Positions 40,677 to 49,285 of a stretch of DNA of 64,000 nucleotides are shown one piece after another. Position 1 is the stretch's first letter; each line of letters starts with the position of its first letter. Origin of the DNA: Streptomyces sp. V4I2 (GTDB lineage: Bacteria > Actinomycetota > Actinomycetes > Streptomycetales > Streptomycetaceae); the NCBI RefSeq assembly GCF_030817655.1, contig NZ_JAUSZM010000003.1:5890001-5954000 (forward strand). Direction: 5' to 3'. A program made the position numbers and the translations under genes. Under the pieces are notes generated by a model. That model saw nothing but the letters and a program-made list of their open reading frames with translations, was not told the origin of the DNA and did no database searches.

Positions 40677-42779
40677 ATGAGCACCGCCACCGCCAAACAG
40701 CAGAGCAGTGGTCCGGTGCTGGACTGGGCTGCCGGTCACGGACCCGTGACCGGCGCCCTGTCCGCCACCACCGGAGCCTTCGCCGTCGCCACCACCGGCG
40801 CCGCCACATCGATGCCCCCGGGCTGGGTGCTCGCCGTGGGCGTGGCCGGGGCCGTCGGTCACACCGTGGTCGGGCTGCGGGTGCGCAACGCCGGCCGCAC
40901 CCTGGCCACCCGCGCCGCCTCCTGGCTCATCGGCGCCGGATGGACCACCTGGGCCATGACCACCGGCCCCCTCACCTGGGCCGCCCTGGGATCCCTGGCC
41001 ACCATCGGCGTCGGCATCGGTGCCGCCGCCCGCTCCGCAGCCCTGTACGAGGAAGCGCGGGAAGAGGAAGCCATCGCGGCCGAACAGCGCCAGATCGCCC
41101 TCGAGTTGTCCGCTGAGCGGCGGGCGATCGCCGCGGAGTGGATGGACCGTATCCAGCGCGTGTGCTCGATCACGGTGCGGGTGCTGGGTGTGGAGATGTG
41201 GGAGACCGGCGCCGGGTACTCCATCGACGCGGAGCTCCCGTCCGGCGGCGCCACCTGGAACAGGATCGCGGGCGAGTCGCCGCGGCTGTCGGCGGATGCC
41301 CGGCTGCCGCACGGCTGCACCGCCACCGCCTCGCCCGGTATCGATCAGGGGCGGGTCATCATCGACGTGACCACCGTCAACGTCCTGGAAGAGGAGCGCA
41401 CCTACCCCGCCGACTACAGCCCGTTGTCCCTGCACACGGGCATCCCGTGGGGCTACCGCACCAACGCGTCGCAGATCCTGGCCTACCTGCGCGAGCAGTG
41501 CGCCCTGATCGTGGGTCCGACCGGTTCGGGCAAGACGAACATGGTGCACGCGATCCTGGCCGGGTTCGCCCGCGCCGAAGACGTCCTGACGTGGGTGATC
41601 GATCTCAATGCGGGCAGCGCGGGTCTGCCGTGGGTGCTGCCCGCGCTGAACGGGGAGATCGTGCGTAAGGACGGCAAGCCAGTGCGGCCCGGTATCGACT
41701 GGCTCGCCGGCACGTTCGACGAGGCCATGACGATGCTGGACACGGCCGTGCGTGTGGCCAAGCAGCGCAAGATGGGCTATCAGGACCTGCTGTCCAAGGC
41801 CAACACGGACCTGCTGCCGATCAGCCCGCGGATTCCTCAGATCATGCTCGTGATCGATGAGGGTGCGGAGATCCTGGCCAGCCCCGACCGGCAGGTCCGC
41901 AAGCTCGGGGAAAAGATCCTGGAAGTCATCCGGATCGCCCGCGCCATGGGCGTGCGCACCGTCCTGACCGCACTCGGGGCGACCGGCAGCGTGCTCAGCA
42001 ACCTCATGATCCGCCGGGAAGCCAAGGTCCGCGTTGCTCTCACGGGTGGCGAGACCGAAGGCATGGACCTGAGCAAGATGTTCCCCGGCACCCGAGGCCT
42101 GCGTGTGGACCAGGCCCCGCACAAGGGTGCGGGGTTCATGGCAACGCCGGAGTCGCCGGCCGCGCTGTTCAAGGCGTGGCGGATCCTCCCGAATCAGATC
42201 CGGGAGATCATCGCCGCCACCTCCGACAGCCACCCCGTGCTGGATGCGGTGTCCGCCAAGGCGGCCGGGCCCGCCTACGCGCGGCGCTGGGACGCGGAGC
42301 GCACCGCATGGATGCGCGATCAGGTCGTGACCGACGATGCCGACGACTCGGCACGGGACGTTCCGGGAGCGACGCTGCGCCTGTCCGCGCTCAGCCGGCA
42401 GCCGGAGTCGCCGGAGGAGGAGTTGGCGCGCCGCTTCCGTGAGGAGATCGACGCGCAGTTCGCCACCGCCACCGACCCGCACACCGCCGACGAGGGCGAC
42501 GGGCCGGACCGGTCGGCCGGACTGAACCTGTCCGCGCTGCGAGGCGAGCCAGAGCAGGACAGCCCCGCACAGCGGGCCGCACTCGCCGCGCTGAACGCCG
42601 CCGGATCCGCAGGGACCGGCGCATCCGCGATCGCCCGCGCGCTCGCCGACCAGTACGGCACGACGCGTCAGACGGTTGTCGGCTGGCTGAAAACGTGGGT
42701 GGAGGACGGCACTGCCGTCCGTGTCGGTGAGGGCACCAAAGCCCGCTACGTCCACCGTTCCCACGCGTCCGGTGATTGA
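40677..42779 (+). CDS. traB: FtsK/SpoIIIE-type conjugal translocase, TraB-like
   Basis: 700 residues. Two or three membrane segments lie at 48-115. The motor has Walker A GPTGSGKT (280-287) and Walker B LVIDE (391-395). A C-terminal winged helix (about 632-695, GASAIARALADQYGTTRQTVVGWLKTW) corresponds to the gamma-like domain that recognises clt repeats in TraB of pSVH1. It should move double-stranded DNA during mating. The candidate clt lies immediately 3' of the gene, as in pSVH1. Confidence 0.9.
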   Translation: MSTATAKQQSSGPVLDWAAGHGPVTGALSATTGAFAVATTGAATSMPPGWVLAVGVAGAVGHTVVGLRVRNAGRTLATRAASWLIGAGWTTWAMTTGPLTWAALGSLATIGVGIGAAARSAALYEEAREEEAIAAEQRQIALELSAERRAIAAEWMDRIQRVCSITVRVLGVEMWETGAGYSIDAELPSGGATWNRIAGESPRLSADARLPHGCTATASPGIDQGRVIIDVTTVNVLEEERTYPADYSPLSLHTGIPWGYRTNASQILAYLREQCALIVGPTGSGKTNMVHAILAGFARAEDVLTWVIDLNAGSAGLPWVLPALNGEIVRKDGKPVRPGIDWLAGTFDEAMTMLDTAVRVAKQRKMGYQDLLSKANTDLLPISPRIPQIMLVIDEGAEILASPDRQVRKLGEKILEVIRIARAMGVRTVLTALGATGSVLSNLMIRREAKVRVALTGGETEGMDLSKMFPGTRGLRVDQAPHKGAGFMATPESPAALFKAWRILPNQIREIIAATSDSHPVLDAVSAKAAGPAYARRWDAERTAWMRDQVVTDDADDSARDVPGATLRLSALSRQPESPEEELARRFREEIDAQFATATDPHTADEGDGPDRSAGLNLSALRGEPEQDSPAQRAALAALNAAGSAGTGASAIARALADQYGTTRQTVVGWLKTWVEDGTAVRVGEGTKARYVHRSHASGD

Positions 42780-42782
42780 CCG

Positions 42783-42942
42783 CTTGTCGCTTGTCGCCCC
42801 CGCTCCTACGCATGCCGCCTGCCGGGCGTCTGGAGCCCTGAAAACGGCTTGTGACCTGGGAGGCGACAAGCGACAAGACAAGACAAGCGACAAGCCAGAC
42901 GACAAGCCGCACGACAAGAGAGACGACAAGCAACGCGACAAG
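42783..42942. repeat. GACAAG repeat array (candidate clt / TraB recognition site)
   Basis: GACAAG occurs at 42865, 42872, 42877, 42882, 42889, 42901, 42913, 42925 and 42937; the last five are exactly 12 bp apart. Two inverted copies lie at 42783 and 42790. A 16-bp perfect inverted repeat (42783-42798 with 42862-42877) joins the two groups. It starts 4 bp past the traB stop, the location of clt in pSVH1-type systems. Confidence 0.75.
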
Positions 42943-42960
42943 CAAACACCCACCCCGCAC

Positions 42961-42989
42961 GGGCCCGCGCCACCTGTTGGCGCGGGCCC
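42961..42989. terminator. Strong hairpin after the GACAAG array
   Basis: GGGCCCGCGCCA / TGGCGCGGGCCC (42961-42972, 42978-42989), a perfect 12-bp stem with a CCTGT loop, 26 bp before the next start. It could stop or reduce read-through from traB. Confidence 0.7.
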
Positions 42990-43014
42990 GCGGCACACCC
43001 CGAGGGAGCCAGAA

Positions 43015-43323
43015 ATGAGCCAGCACACCCCGCCCGGCCACATCGCCCCGCACATACCCGCCGACGCCTACCAGCGCGCGCAGGCCACCGGACAGCCGGT
43101 CGTCTTCGTTGTCAACGACACCCCGGCCGGCTTCCCGTGGCGACGGGTCCTGATCCCGTTCGCGATCGCCGGGGCGGTTGTCGCCGGCGGCTGGGGACTG
43201 GTCGCCGCCCTGTGCTGGCTGCTCGACGTCGCCGCGCACACCGCAACCGTCATCGGCGGCGCCGCCGGGCCCATCGGCGTCGGCGGCATCACGTTGAAAC
43301 TCGCCCGCGCCAAGGGCGCCTAG
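43015..43323 (+). CDS. Spd-like membrane protein, 102 aa
   Basis: ATG 43015 behind GAGGGAG. A polar N-terminus (1-40) is followed by two hydrophobic segments (VLIPFAIAGAVVAGGWGLVAALCWLL and TATVIGGAAGPIGVGGITL) and a short basic tail. This resembles the SpdB-type small membrane proteins of Streptomyces conjugation. A terminator-like hairpin follows. Function by analogy only. Confidence 0.7.
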   Translation: MSQHTPPGHIAPHIPADAYQRAQATGQPVVFVVNDTPAGFPWRRVLIPFAIAGAVVAGGWGLVAALCWLLDVAAHTATVIGGAAGPIGVGGITLKLARAKGA

Positions 43324-43330
43324 CTACGCC

Positions 43331-43373
43331 AAGGGCGGCCCCTCCCTCTCGCCAAAGAAGCGGGGCCGCCCTT
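43331..43373 (+). terminator. Hairpin between Spd-like and methyltransferase genes
   Basis: AAGGGCGGCCCC / GGGGCCGCCCTT (43331-43342, 43362-43373), a 12-bp stem with a 19-nt loop. Confidence 0.65.
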
Positions 43374-43410
43374 GCCAGCCAGAACCTTCAAGGAACTGGA
43401 GACATCCAGC

Positions 43411-44598
43411 ATGACCGAACCGACCGACATCCGGCGAGCACCGGTCGTGTCCCGGCCCTTCAGGGTTGTGGACGCGCCCTCGACCAAGAGCGCCCCCAAC
43501 GACATCGTCGAACTGTTCCGCGGACCTGGTGGCTGGGCAGAGGGCCTGCGCATGCTCGGCCTGGCCGACATCGGCCTGGAATGGGACACAGCGGCGTGCA
43601 GGACCGCGCACGCCGCCGGCCACGCGACCATTCAGGCCGACGTCGCGGCCTACCCCACCGCCCCGTTCGCCGGCCGCGCCAAGGGCCTGATCGCATCCCC
43701 GCCCTGCCAGGCATGGTCAAGGGCAGGGAAGCGGGGCGGCCTGGAAGACCAGCCGCTGGTGCACCAGGCCGTTCACGACCTCGCCCACGGCCGCGACACC
43801 CGCGCCGAACTCCTGGCCCGCTGCAAGGACGAGCGCAGCCTGCTGGCTTCGGAGCCGATGCGCTGGCTGCACGACCTCCGCCCCGAGTGGGTGTGCCTGG
43901 AGGAAGTCCCCGACGTCCTCCCGCTGTTCCGGCAGATCACCGCCGTGCTGCGGGAGTGGGGCTACAGCGTGTGGGCGGGCGTGGTGAACGCCGCCGACTA
44001 CGGCGTCCCCCAGAGCCGGCGCCGCGCGATCCTCATCGCATCCCGGACCCGGTCCGTCACCGCGCCAACGCCGACCCACAGCGAGCACGGCGCCGCCGGC
44101 CTGTTCGGCGACGACCTGCCCCGCTGGATCACCATGGCCGAGGCACTCGGCTGGGGAGCCACGGACCGTCCCGCGCCCACCGTCACCGCCGGCGGCGGCA
44201 AGACCGGCGGCCCCGAGCCGTTCCCGACCCAGGCGCGCGCCGCGCTGCTCGCCGCCCAACGGCGCGGCGCCTGGGTCCTCCACACCAACCGCAACCAGCA
44301 GCCCGACGGCAGTCGACAGACCGCCGACCCCTACGCCGGTCCCGCCCCCACCTTCACCGCCAAGTCCGGCAGCCAGTGGGTACTGCGCAGCGGCTCCCAG
44401 GAAGAGCCGGACACCGTCCGCATCACCGTCGCCGAAGCCGCCATCCTCCAGTCCTTCCGCCCGGACCACCCGTTCCAGGGCACGAAGACGAAATGCTTCG
44501 AGCAAGTCGGCAACGCCGTGCCGCCGCTGCTCGCCGCACACATCGTCTCCGTACCCACCGGCATCCCGGTCCGCTCGGCCTTGAGGGCGGCGGCATGA
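43411..44598 (+). CDS. DNA cytosine-5 methyltransferase (orphan)
   Basis: 395 residues. Motif I ELFRGPGGWAEG (34-45), motif IV with catalytic Cys99 in ASPPCQAWS, motif VI as LEEVPDV (usual ENV reads EEV), motif VIII QSRRRAILIA and motif X QVGNAVPPLLA are all present, so it should be active. No cognate C5-specific endonuclease is adjacent; the HNH and EVE-DUF3883 genes are 18 kb away in the same element. It may protect element DNA from host or cargo restriction. It overlaps the PrimPol gene (ATGA). Confidence 0.88.
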   Translation: MTEPTDIRRAPVVSRPFRVVDAPSTKSAPNDIVELFRGPGGWAEGLRMLGLADIGLEWDTAACRTAHAAGHATIQADVAAYPTAPFAGRAKGLIASPPCQAWSRAGKRGGLEDQPLVHQAVHDLAHGRDTRAELLARCKDERSLLASEPMRWLHDLRPEWVCLEEVPDVLPLFRQITAVLREWGYSVWAGVVNAADYGVPQSRRRAILIASRTRSVTAPTPTHSEHGAAGLFGDDLPRWITMAEALGWGATDRPAPTVTAGGGKTGGPEPFPTQARAALLAAQRRGAWVLHTNRNQQPDGSRQTADPYAGPAPTFTAKSGSQWVLRSGSQEEPDTVRITVAEAAILQSFRPDHPFQGTKTKCFEQVGNAVPPLLAAHIVSVPTGIPVRSALRAAA

Positions 44599-45485
44599 GC
44601 GAGCACCTGATGCGCACCGCACTGGAAGCCGCCGCCTGCGGCTGGCACGTCTTCCCTCTCCGGCCCGGCACCAAGCGCCCCGCCCTGCACGGTGAAGCCG
44701 CCTGCCCGGGAACCGGTCCCTGCGGGAGCGGACACCGCAAGTGGGAGCAGCGCGCCACCACCGACCCGGACCGCATCCGCGCCACCTGGGAGCGGGCCCC
44801 GTACAACGTCGGTATCGCCACCGGCCCCTCCGGGCTGGTCGTCGTCGACCTCGACATGCCCAAGGACAAGAGCGGTTCGGACGCACCTTGCGGCGCGACA
44901 ACCTTTGCAGCGCTCTGCGAGCGCACCGGGCACACCGTCCCCGACACCTATCGGACCCGGACCGCGAGCGGTGGTGAGCACCTGTACTTCACCGCCCCGG
45001 ACGGCATCCGGCTGACTAACTCCGCGGGCAGGCTCGCCCCGCTGGTCGACACCCGAGGCTGGGGCGGCTACGTCGTCGGAGCCGGCAGCACCACCCCGGC
45101 CGGCTCGTACACCGTCACCGACGACATGACTCCCGCGGAACTGCCCGCATGGATTGTGCGCCTGCTGGAAGGACCCGCGCCGCGGCCGGTCGCGCCGTTC
45201 GCGTGGCCCACGATCAGCGGCAGCCGCACAGCCACCGCAGCACTGGAGCGCGAATGCCGGACGGTGATGGCAGCCCCGGAGGGGGAGGGCAACATCACGC
45301 TCAACCGGTCCGCCTTCAAGGTGGGGCGCTTCGTCGCATGGGGCGACATCGCCCGGCACGTGGTCGAGGAAGCCTTCCAAGGAGCGGGAGAGGCACGCGG
45401 ACTCACCGCTGCCGAGTGCCGCGCCACGATCCGCAGCGCCCTGGACAGCTCCATCCGCAAAGCCCGGCCCCGGGATGCGGCATGA
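44595..45485 (+). CDS. Bifunctional DNA primase/polymerase (PrimPol)
   Basis: 296 residues from ATG 44595. The archaeo-eukaryotic primase-polymerase pattern is visible: GWHVFPLRPGTKRP near the start, NVGIATG, the metal site VVVDLDMP (about 77-84), GGEHLYF with the catalytic His, and RGWGGYVVGAGS. A helical C-terminal part follows. With the DUF3631 ATPase downstream it forms a replication module distinct from RepSA of element I. ATGA overlaps on both sides show tight coupling. Confidence 0.9.
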   Translation: MSEHLMRTALEAAACGWHVFPLRPGTKRPALHGEAACPGTGPCGSGHRKWEQRATTDPDRIRATWERAPYNVGIATGPSGLVVVDLDMPKDKSGSDAPCGATTFAALCERTGHTVPDTYRTRTASGGEHLYFTAPDGIRLTNSAGRLAPLVDTRGWGGYVVGAGSTTPAGSYTVTDDMTPAELPAWIVRLLEGPAPRPVAPFAWPTISGSRTATAALERECRTVMAAPEGEGNITLNRSAFKVGRFVAWGDIARHVVEEAFQGAGEARGLTAAECRATIRSALDSSIRKARPRDAA

Positions 45486-45913
45486 ACACCCCACCCCTTC
45501 CCCTCTTGGAAGGCCAACCCGCAACCACCACGGGCCCGCAGGACGCCGAACAGACATCGTTTGGGCAGGCCGTGGGCGGGCTGAAAGTCGCCGCCTGCAA
45601 GGGCGTCCCATCTGCTCTTCGTACTGAGAAGTTCCGCAGCGACCAGGCCCGCCACAGCACCCTCGACCCGACCCCGGACCGGCCCGGTATCCGCATCTAC
45701 GCCCCACCGCTCTACCGGCATCACTGGGACGGTGCCCGCTGGTCCAAGCGCCACGGCGACACCCCCAACGCCGCCTACGCCTGCTCGTGCGGGCAGACCG
45801 GCACCGCCACCGGAGCACCGAACGTGGCCGCTCTCGCAACCGAGTACGCGGACCACATAGCCGCCTGCACGGGAGCTCCCGCACAACTCCTGGAAGGGAG
45901 TAACGCCGCATGA
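45482..45913 (+). CDS. AICE protein with possible zinc site, 143 aa
   Basis: ATG 45482 overlaps the PrimPol stop, and its own stop overlaps the next start. The N-terminal half is low complexity. The C-terminal half (about 70-135) has YRHHWDGARWSKRHGD, then CSCG and a late HIAAC, giving a likely C-x-C ... H-x3-C zinc site. Its place between primase and helicase genes suggests a replication accessory role; this is inference. Confidence 0.65.
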   Translation: MNTPPLPLLEGQPATTTGPQDAEQTSFGQAVGGLKVAACKGVPSALRTEKFRSDQARHSTLDPTPDRPGIRIYAPPLYRHHWDGARWSKRHGDTPNAAYACSCGQTGTATGAPNVAALATEYADHIAACTGAPAQLLEGSNAA

Positions 45914-47157
45914 CCGACACCCTCGACGGCGCCGCGCTGTTGGACGAGGTGGAAGCCTTCCACCGCCGCTTCAACGTCTTCCCCACCGGACACGCCTACA
46001 CCGCCGTCACCCTGTGGGACGCGCACGCCCACCTCATAGACGCACTCGACGGCACCGCCCGCATCGCTTTCCTCAGCCCCGAACCGGGCTCCGGGAAGTC
46101 CCGGGCACTGGAGATCATCGAAACCCTCACCCCGCGCGCCGCGACCACCGTTAACGCCTCCGCCAACGCCCTGTTCCGGCTGGTAGCAGCCGATGCGGGC
46201 ACACCGACGCTGCTGTTCGACGAGATCGACACCGTGTTCGGGCCCAAGGCAGGGGGGAACGAAGAGGTCCGCGGGTTCCTCAACTCCGGCTACCGGCGCG
46301 GCGCCAAGTCCCTGCGCTGCGTCGGAGAGGGCTCCGACCAGAAAGCAGGCTGGTTCGAGTCGTTCTGCGCGGTCGCCATGGCTGGACTCGGATCGCTGCC
46401 CGACACGATCCTGACCCGCTCCGTCATCATCCGCATGCGCAAGAAGGCGCCCAACGAGAAGTGCGAGCCCTACCGGCGCCGTGTCCACGAGAAGCAGGGC
46501 CACATCCTGCGTGACCGGCTCGCGGAGTGGACCGCCACCATCCACGACCAGATCGCGGACGCATGGCCAGAGATGCCCGAGGGCGTCTCGGACCGGCCGG
46601 CCGACGTGTGGGAGCCGCTGCTTGCGGTTGCGGACGCGGCCGGCGGGCACTGGCCCGAGCGGGCCCGTGCCGCCTGTGTCGCGCTCATCAAGGCCGCTTC
46701 GCAGGGCGATGAGGCATCCCTTGGGGTGCGCCTGCTGACGGACCTACGCGACAAGGTGTTCTGCGGTGCCGACCGCATGCCGACCGCCGCCATCCTCGAA
46801 GTCCTCCTAGCACTCGATGACGCTCCGTGGGCTGACCTGAGCGAGGACGGACAGAGCATCAAGCCACTCACCGCGCGCGGCCTGTCCAAGCTCCTGAGCC
46901 AGTACGTGCGCCCCGACAACACCCCCATCAAGCCCCGCGGCATCCGGGTGGGCAGCGGCACCCCGAAGGGCTACTACGCGGAAGACCTCAGCGACGCCTG
47001 GACCCGCTACTGCCCCCCGCACCCTGAGAAATCCGCAACATCCGCAACGTCCGCAACACCGCAGGTCAACGGGGGTGAATCTGTGGCGGATACCCCTTCT
47101 GAGAGCCGCCACATGTTCGCGGAAACCGACACACGACAGCTCCGCATCGCCGGCTGA
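45910..47157 (+). CDS. DUF3631 ATPase (replicative helicase-like)
   Basis: 415 residues. P-loop PEPGSGKS near residue 57, Walker B LLFDEID near 100, a sensor-like segment and the DUF3631 C-terminal domain (about 185-360). Proteins pairing DUF3631 with PrimPol are taken as the replication helicase of AICEs. The C-terminal tail encodes SATSATSAT from three perfect 9-bp repeats that belong to a larger iteron set (47031-47281), so the end of the gene may overlap the origin. Confidence 0.85.
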   Translation: MTDTLDGAALLDEVEAFHRRFNVFPTGHAYTAVTLWDAHAHLIDALDGTARIAFLSPEPGSGKSRALEIIETLTPRAATTVNASANALFRLVAADAGTPTLLFDEIDTVFGPKAGGNEEVRGFLNSGYRRGAKSLRCVGEGSDQKAGWFESFCAVAMAGLGSLPDTILTRSVIIRMRKKAPNEKCEPYRRRVHEKQGHILRDRLAEWTATIHDQIADAWPEMPEGVSDRPADVWEPLLAVADAAGGHWPERARAACVALIKAASQGDEASLGVRLLTDLRDKVFCGADRMPTAAILEVLLALDDAPWADLSEDGQSIKPLTARGLSKLLSQYVRPDNTPIKPRGIRVGSGTPKGYYAEDLSDAWTRYCPPHPEKSATSATSATPQVNGGESVADTPSESRHMFAETDTRQLRIAG

Positions 47158-47281
47158 CCAGCCCGCGCCCCAGGGTCCCGCCGCGCCGCCGCATGGCGGG
47201 ACCTATCCGCAACAGAAACGGCATCCGCCACAGATTCAAGCCGCTGACCAGCAATGTTGCGGCGTGGCGGATGTTGCGGAT
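47031..47281. repeat. ATCCGCAAC iteron set (candidate replication origin)
   Basis: Forward ATCCGCAAC at 47031, 47040 and (one change) 47049 in tandem, and at 47205. ATCCGCCAC lies at 47223. Reverse copies GTGGCGGAT lie at 47083 and 47264, and GTTGCGGAT at 47273. The outer group 47205/47223 and 47264/47273 forms nested inverted pairs. This density beside the primase-helicase operon fits an iteron-type origin. Confidence 0.65.
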
Positions 47282-47317
47282 TCCCCAGAAGGCCAAGACG
47301 ACGTGTGGTGAGGAGCC

Positions 47318-47635
47318 GTGAAGGTGCAGAAGGAGATCGGACTCCCCAAGAGCTACTCGGCTGCCGACGTGGCGGCAGCCCTCGGGTGCTCTGAGTGGTG
47401 GGTCAAAGAGCAGGCCCGACGCCGGCGAATCCCCTTCATGCGGAGCGGAAGTGGCTACCGCTTCACGAACGATCACGTAAAGGAGATCTTCCACATTCTT
47501 GAGGAGCGCCCTAGCGAGGACAGTCCTTCCGCGGGCAACGCGCCTACACCTCGCCGTCGCGCTAACACGCAAGCAGGCGGACCCGTGGTACAGCTTCGAG
47601 CGCGCCGTCCGCGACGCACACGAAACGCCGCCTGA
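47318..47635 (+). CDS. Excisionase-like HTH protein of element II
   Basis: 105 residues from GTG 47318. The HTH YSAADVAAALGCSEWWVKEQARRRRIPFMRSGSGYRFTNDHVKEI (about 13-57) is of the MerR/Xis type. The tail is basic and probably disordered. It ends 68 bp before the integrase start, the expected place for xis. It should bend the att ends for excision. Confidence 0.78.
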   Translation: MKVQKEIGLPKSYSAADVAAALGCSEWWVKEQARRRRIPFMRSGSGYRFTNDHVKEIFHILEERPSEDSPSAGNAPTPRRRANTQAGGPVVQLRARRPRRTRNAA

Positions 47636-47703
47636 CAGACCGAATGATCGCGGTGGGCGGGAGTCGACAGGCTCCCACCCACCGTTTTGTCGTGAGAGGG
47701 AGC

Positions 47704-49218
47704 ATGGGGTTTGCGGAGGATCGCGGCACGTACTGGCGTGGCCGCTACAAGATCTCAACAGGCAAGTACGGCACCGTTGCTGACGAGAGTGGTGAGACCG
47801 TCCGCTTCCGTACGAAGCGCGAAGCCAAGCAAGCCGCTGATGCCGAAGAAGCGAAGGTCCGTTCGGGCGTCTGGAAGGACCCTGCGGCCGGACAGATCAC
47901 ATTCGGCGAGTACGCCTCGCGCTGGTACGCGGCGCAAGATTTAGCTGCGTCCACGATGCAGAACTACCGCCGTCACCTGGAAGAGCACCTGCTCCCAGAG
48001 TTCGAGGAGCGCCCGCTCGCCTCAATCCAGCGCGTGGACGTCGATGCGTGGGAGAGGAAGGAGAAGGCGCTCTACGCCGTATCGAGCGTGAAGACGTGGC
48101 GCGGCACTCTCCACCTGGTCCTCGAAGACGCGATGGACGACGAACTCATCAGTGCCAACCCCGCCACCAAACGCCGCGGTAGGGGAAAACGTGCCGGACG
48201 TTCGCGCGACCGAGGACCCGAGAAAGTCGTCACCGAACCCCTTGGCATCCTGCTGTGTGCTGAGCGCGCCTCTCTGCTCTCCGGGCGCGATGACGAGTTC
48301 GTTGCCGTCGTGACCAAGGGCTACACAGGCATGCGGTGGGGCGAAATCGTGGGATTGGAGACTGAGTTCGTTCGCAGAGGGGCCGTGCGCGTGGAATGGC
48401 AGCTCTACGAACTCGACTCGGGGGAGTTCGAACGCTGCCCTCCCAAAGACGACAGCTACCGCACCATCGATGCCCCGGCATGGCTTACTCGCTTGTGGGC
48501 CAGTCACGTAGCCCGTACGCAGCCGAAGCCCTGCGCTTGCCATGGCAACACCTACATGTTCCGCGGGCAGGGAGTTTCCCGCACGGGGGAGACCGGCGCG
48601 AAGGTGGTCGACGTGGCGAGACGAGCCGGCGTCTCCACCGGCACCGTCTCCAACGTTCTCAACCGGCCCGATGCCGTAGCAGAAGCCACCAGGGAGCGGG
48701 TACGGGAGGCCATCGACGCTCTCGGATTTACGCGCGGCGGCGGCGCCATCGACCAGGCCGAGCACTGGCGACGGAACGGGTTCGCCACGTGGTTGTTCAC
48801 GCCAGCCGTCTCCGGCTGGTACCCCAAGAAGGCTCCCCGGGAGGCACGGCCCGTGCCGGTCATGGCCGATCCCTGGCCCGGTGTGCCGGCGCGAGGGAGA
48901 GGCGCCCAAGCGCGAGCGGACACTTGCTGGGTGCCGATCGCGAAGGGGCTTACTCCACACGGGCTGCGCCACACCCACAAGACGCGCATGGAAGGATTCC
49001 GCACCCCGCCGAAGCTGATGGATGAACGCATGGGGCACATCGACGGCTCCGTGCAGGCGCGCTACTCGCACATCACCCGCGAGATGCGTCAGGAGCTCTT
49101 GGCGGACCTCACCGTCGAGTGGGAGGCGTCCCTCGATGCTCGTATCGCGATGTGCCCGGCGTCGCCGGTCGCTGTGCTCAACGACCTCATGCGGGAGCGT
49201 CTGAGAGCGCGCCGGTAG
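47704..49218 (+). CDS. int: Tyrosine integrase of element II with embedded LacI-type HTH
   Basis: 504 residues from ATG 47704 behind GAGGGAGC; ATG 47644 is an alternative without a site. N-terminal arm-binding part, core-binding domain (about 65-160), catalytic Arg211 (GYTGMRWGE), H419-x-x-R422, His445 and Tyr454. Between the first Arg and HxxR an extra 47-residue LacI-family HTH (VVDVARRAGVSTGTVSNVLN..., 300-345) is inserted. Similar integrases exist in Streptomyces to my knowledge. It is unrelated in detail to the element I integrase, yet both use the same tRNA site. Confidence 0.92.
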   Translation: MGFAEDRGTYWRGRYKISTGKYGTVADESGETVRFRTKREAKQAADAEEAKVRSGVWKDPAAGQITFGEYASRWYAAQDLAASTMQNYRRHLEEHLLPEFEERPLASIQRVDVDAWERKEKALYAVSSVKTWRGTLHLVLEDAMDDELISANPATKRRGRGKRAGRSRDRGPEKVVTEPLGILLCAERASLLSGRDDEFVAVVTKGYTGMRWGEIVGLETEFVRRGAVRVEWQLYELDSGEFERCPPKDDSYRTIDAPAWLTRLWASHVARTQPKPCACHGNTYMFRGQGVSRTGETGAKVVDVARRAGVSTGTVSNVLNRPDAVAEATRERVREAIDALGFTRGGGAIDQAEHWRRNGFATWLFTPAVSGWYPKKAPREARPVPVMADPWPGVPARGRGAQARADTCWVPIAKGLTPHGLRHTHKTRMEGFRTPPKLMDERMGHIDGSVQARYSHITREMRQELLADLTVEWEASLDARIAMCPASPVAVLNDLMRERLRARR

Positions 49219-49242
49219 GTGCTGTCTGGGGAGCGGAATTTC

Positions 49243-49269
49243 AAGATCTTCTCCCAGGTTTCTCCCAAG
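49243..49269. promoter_or_regulatory. Candidate integrase arm site, element II right end
   Basis: A 27-bp block (AAGATCTTCTCCCAGG...) matching 26 of 27 bases of 23177-23203, same orientation, 67 bp inside att copy 3. Confidence 0.6.
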
Positions 49270-49285
49270 AGGCCCCGGAAACCAC

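Noticed and set aside
42853..42960. The GACAAG array as a CRISPR array
   Set aside because: Units are 12 bp with 6-bp spacers, far too short, and there are no cas genes in the window.
44331..45986. Long minus-strand frames opposite the methyltransferase and PrimPol genes
   Set aside because: Shadow frames. The plus strand has an unbroken chain of ATGA-coupled genes with conserved motifs.
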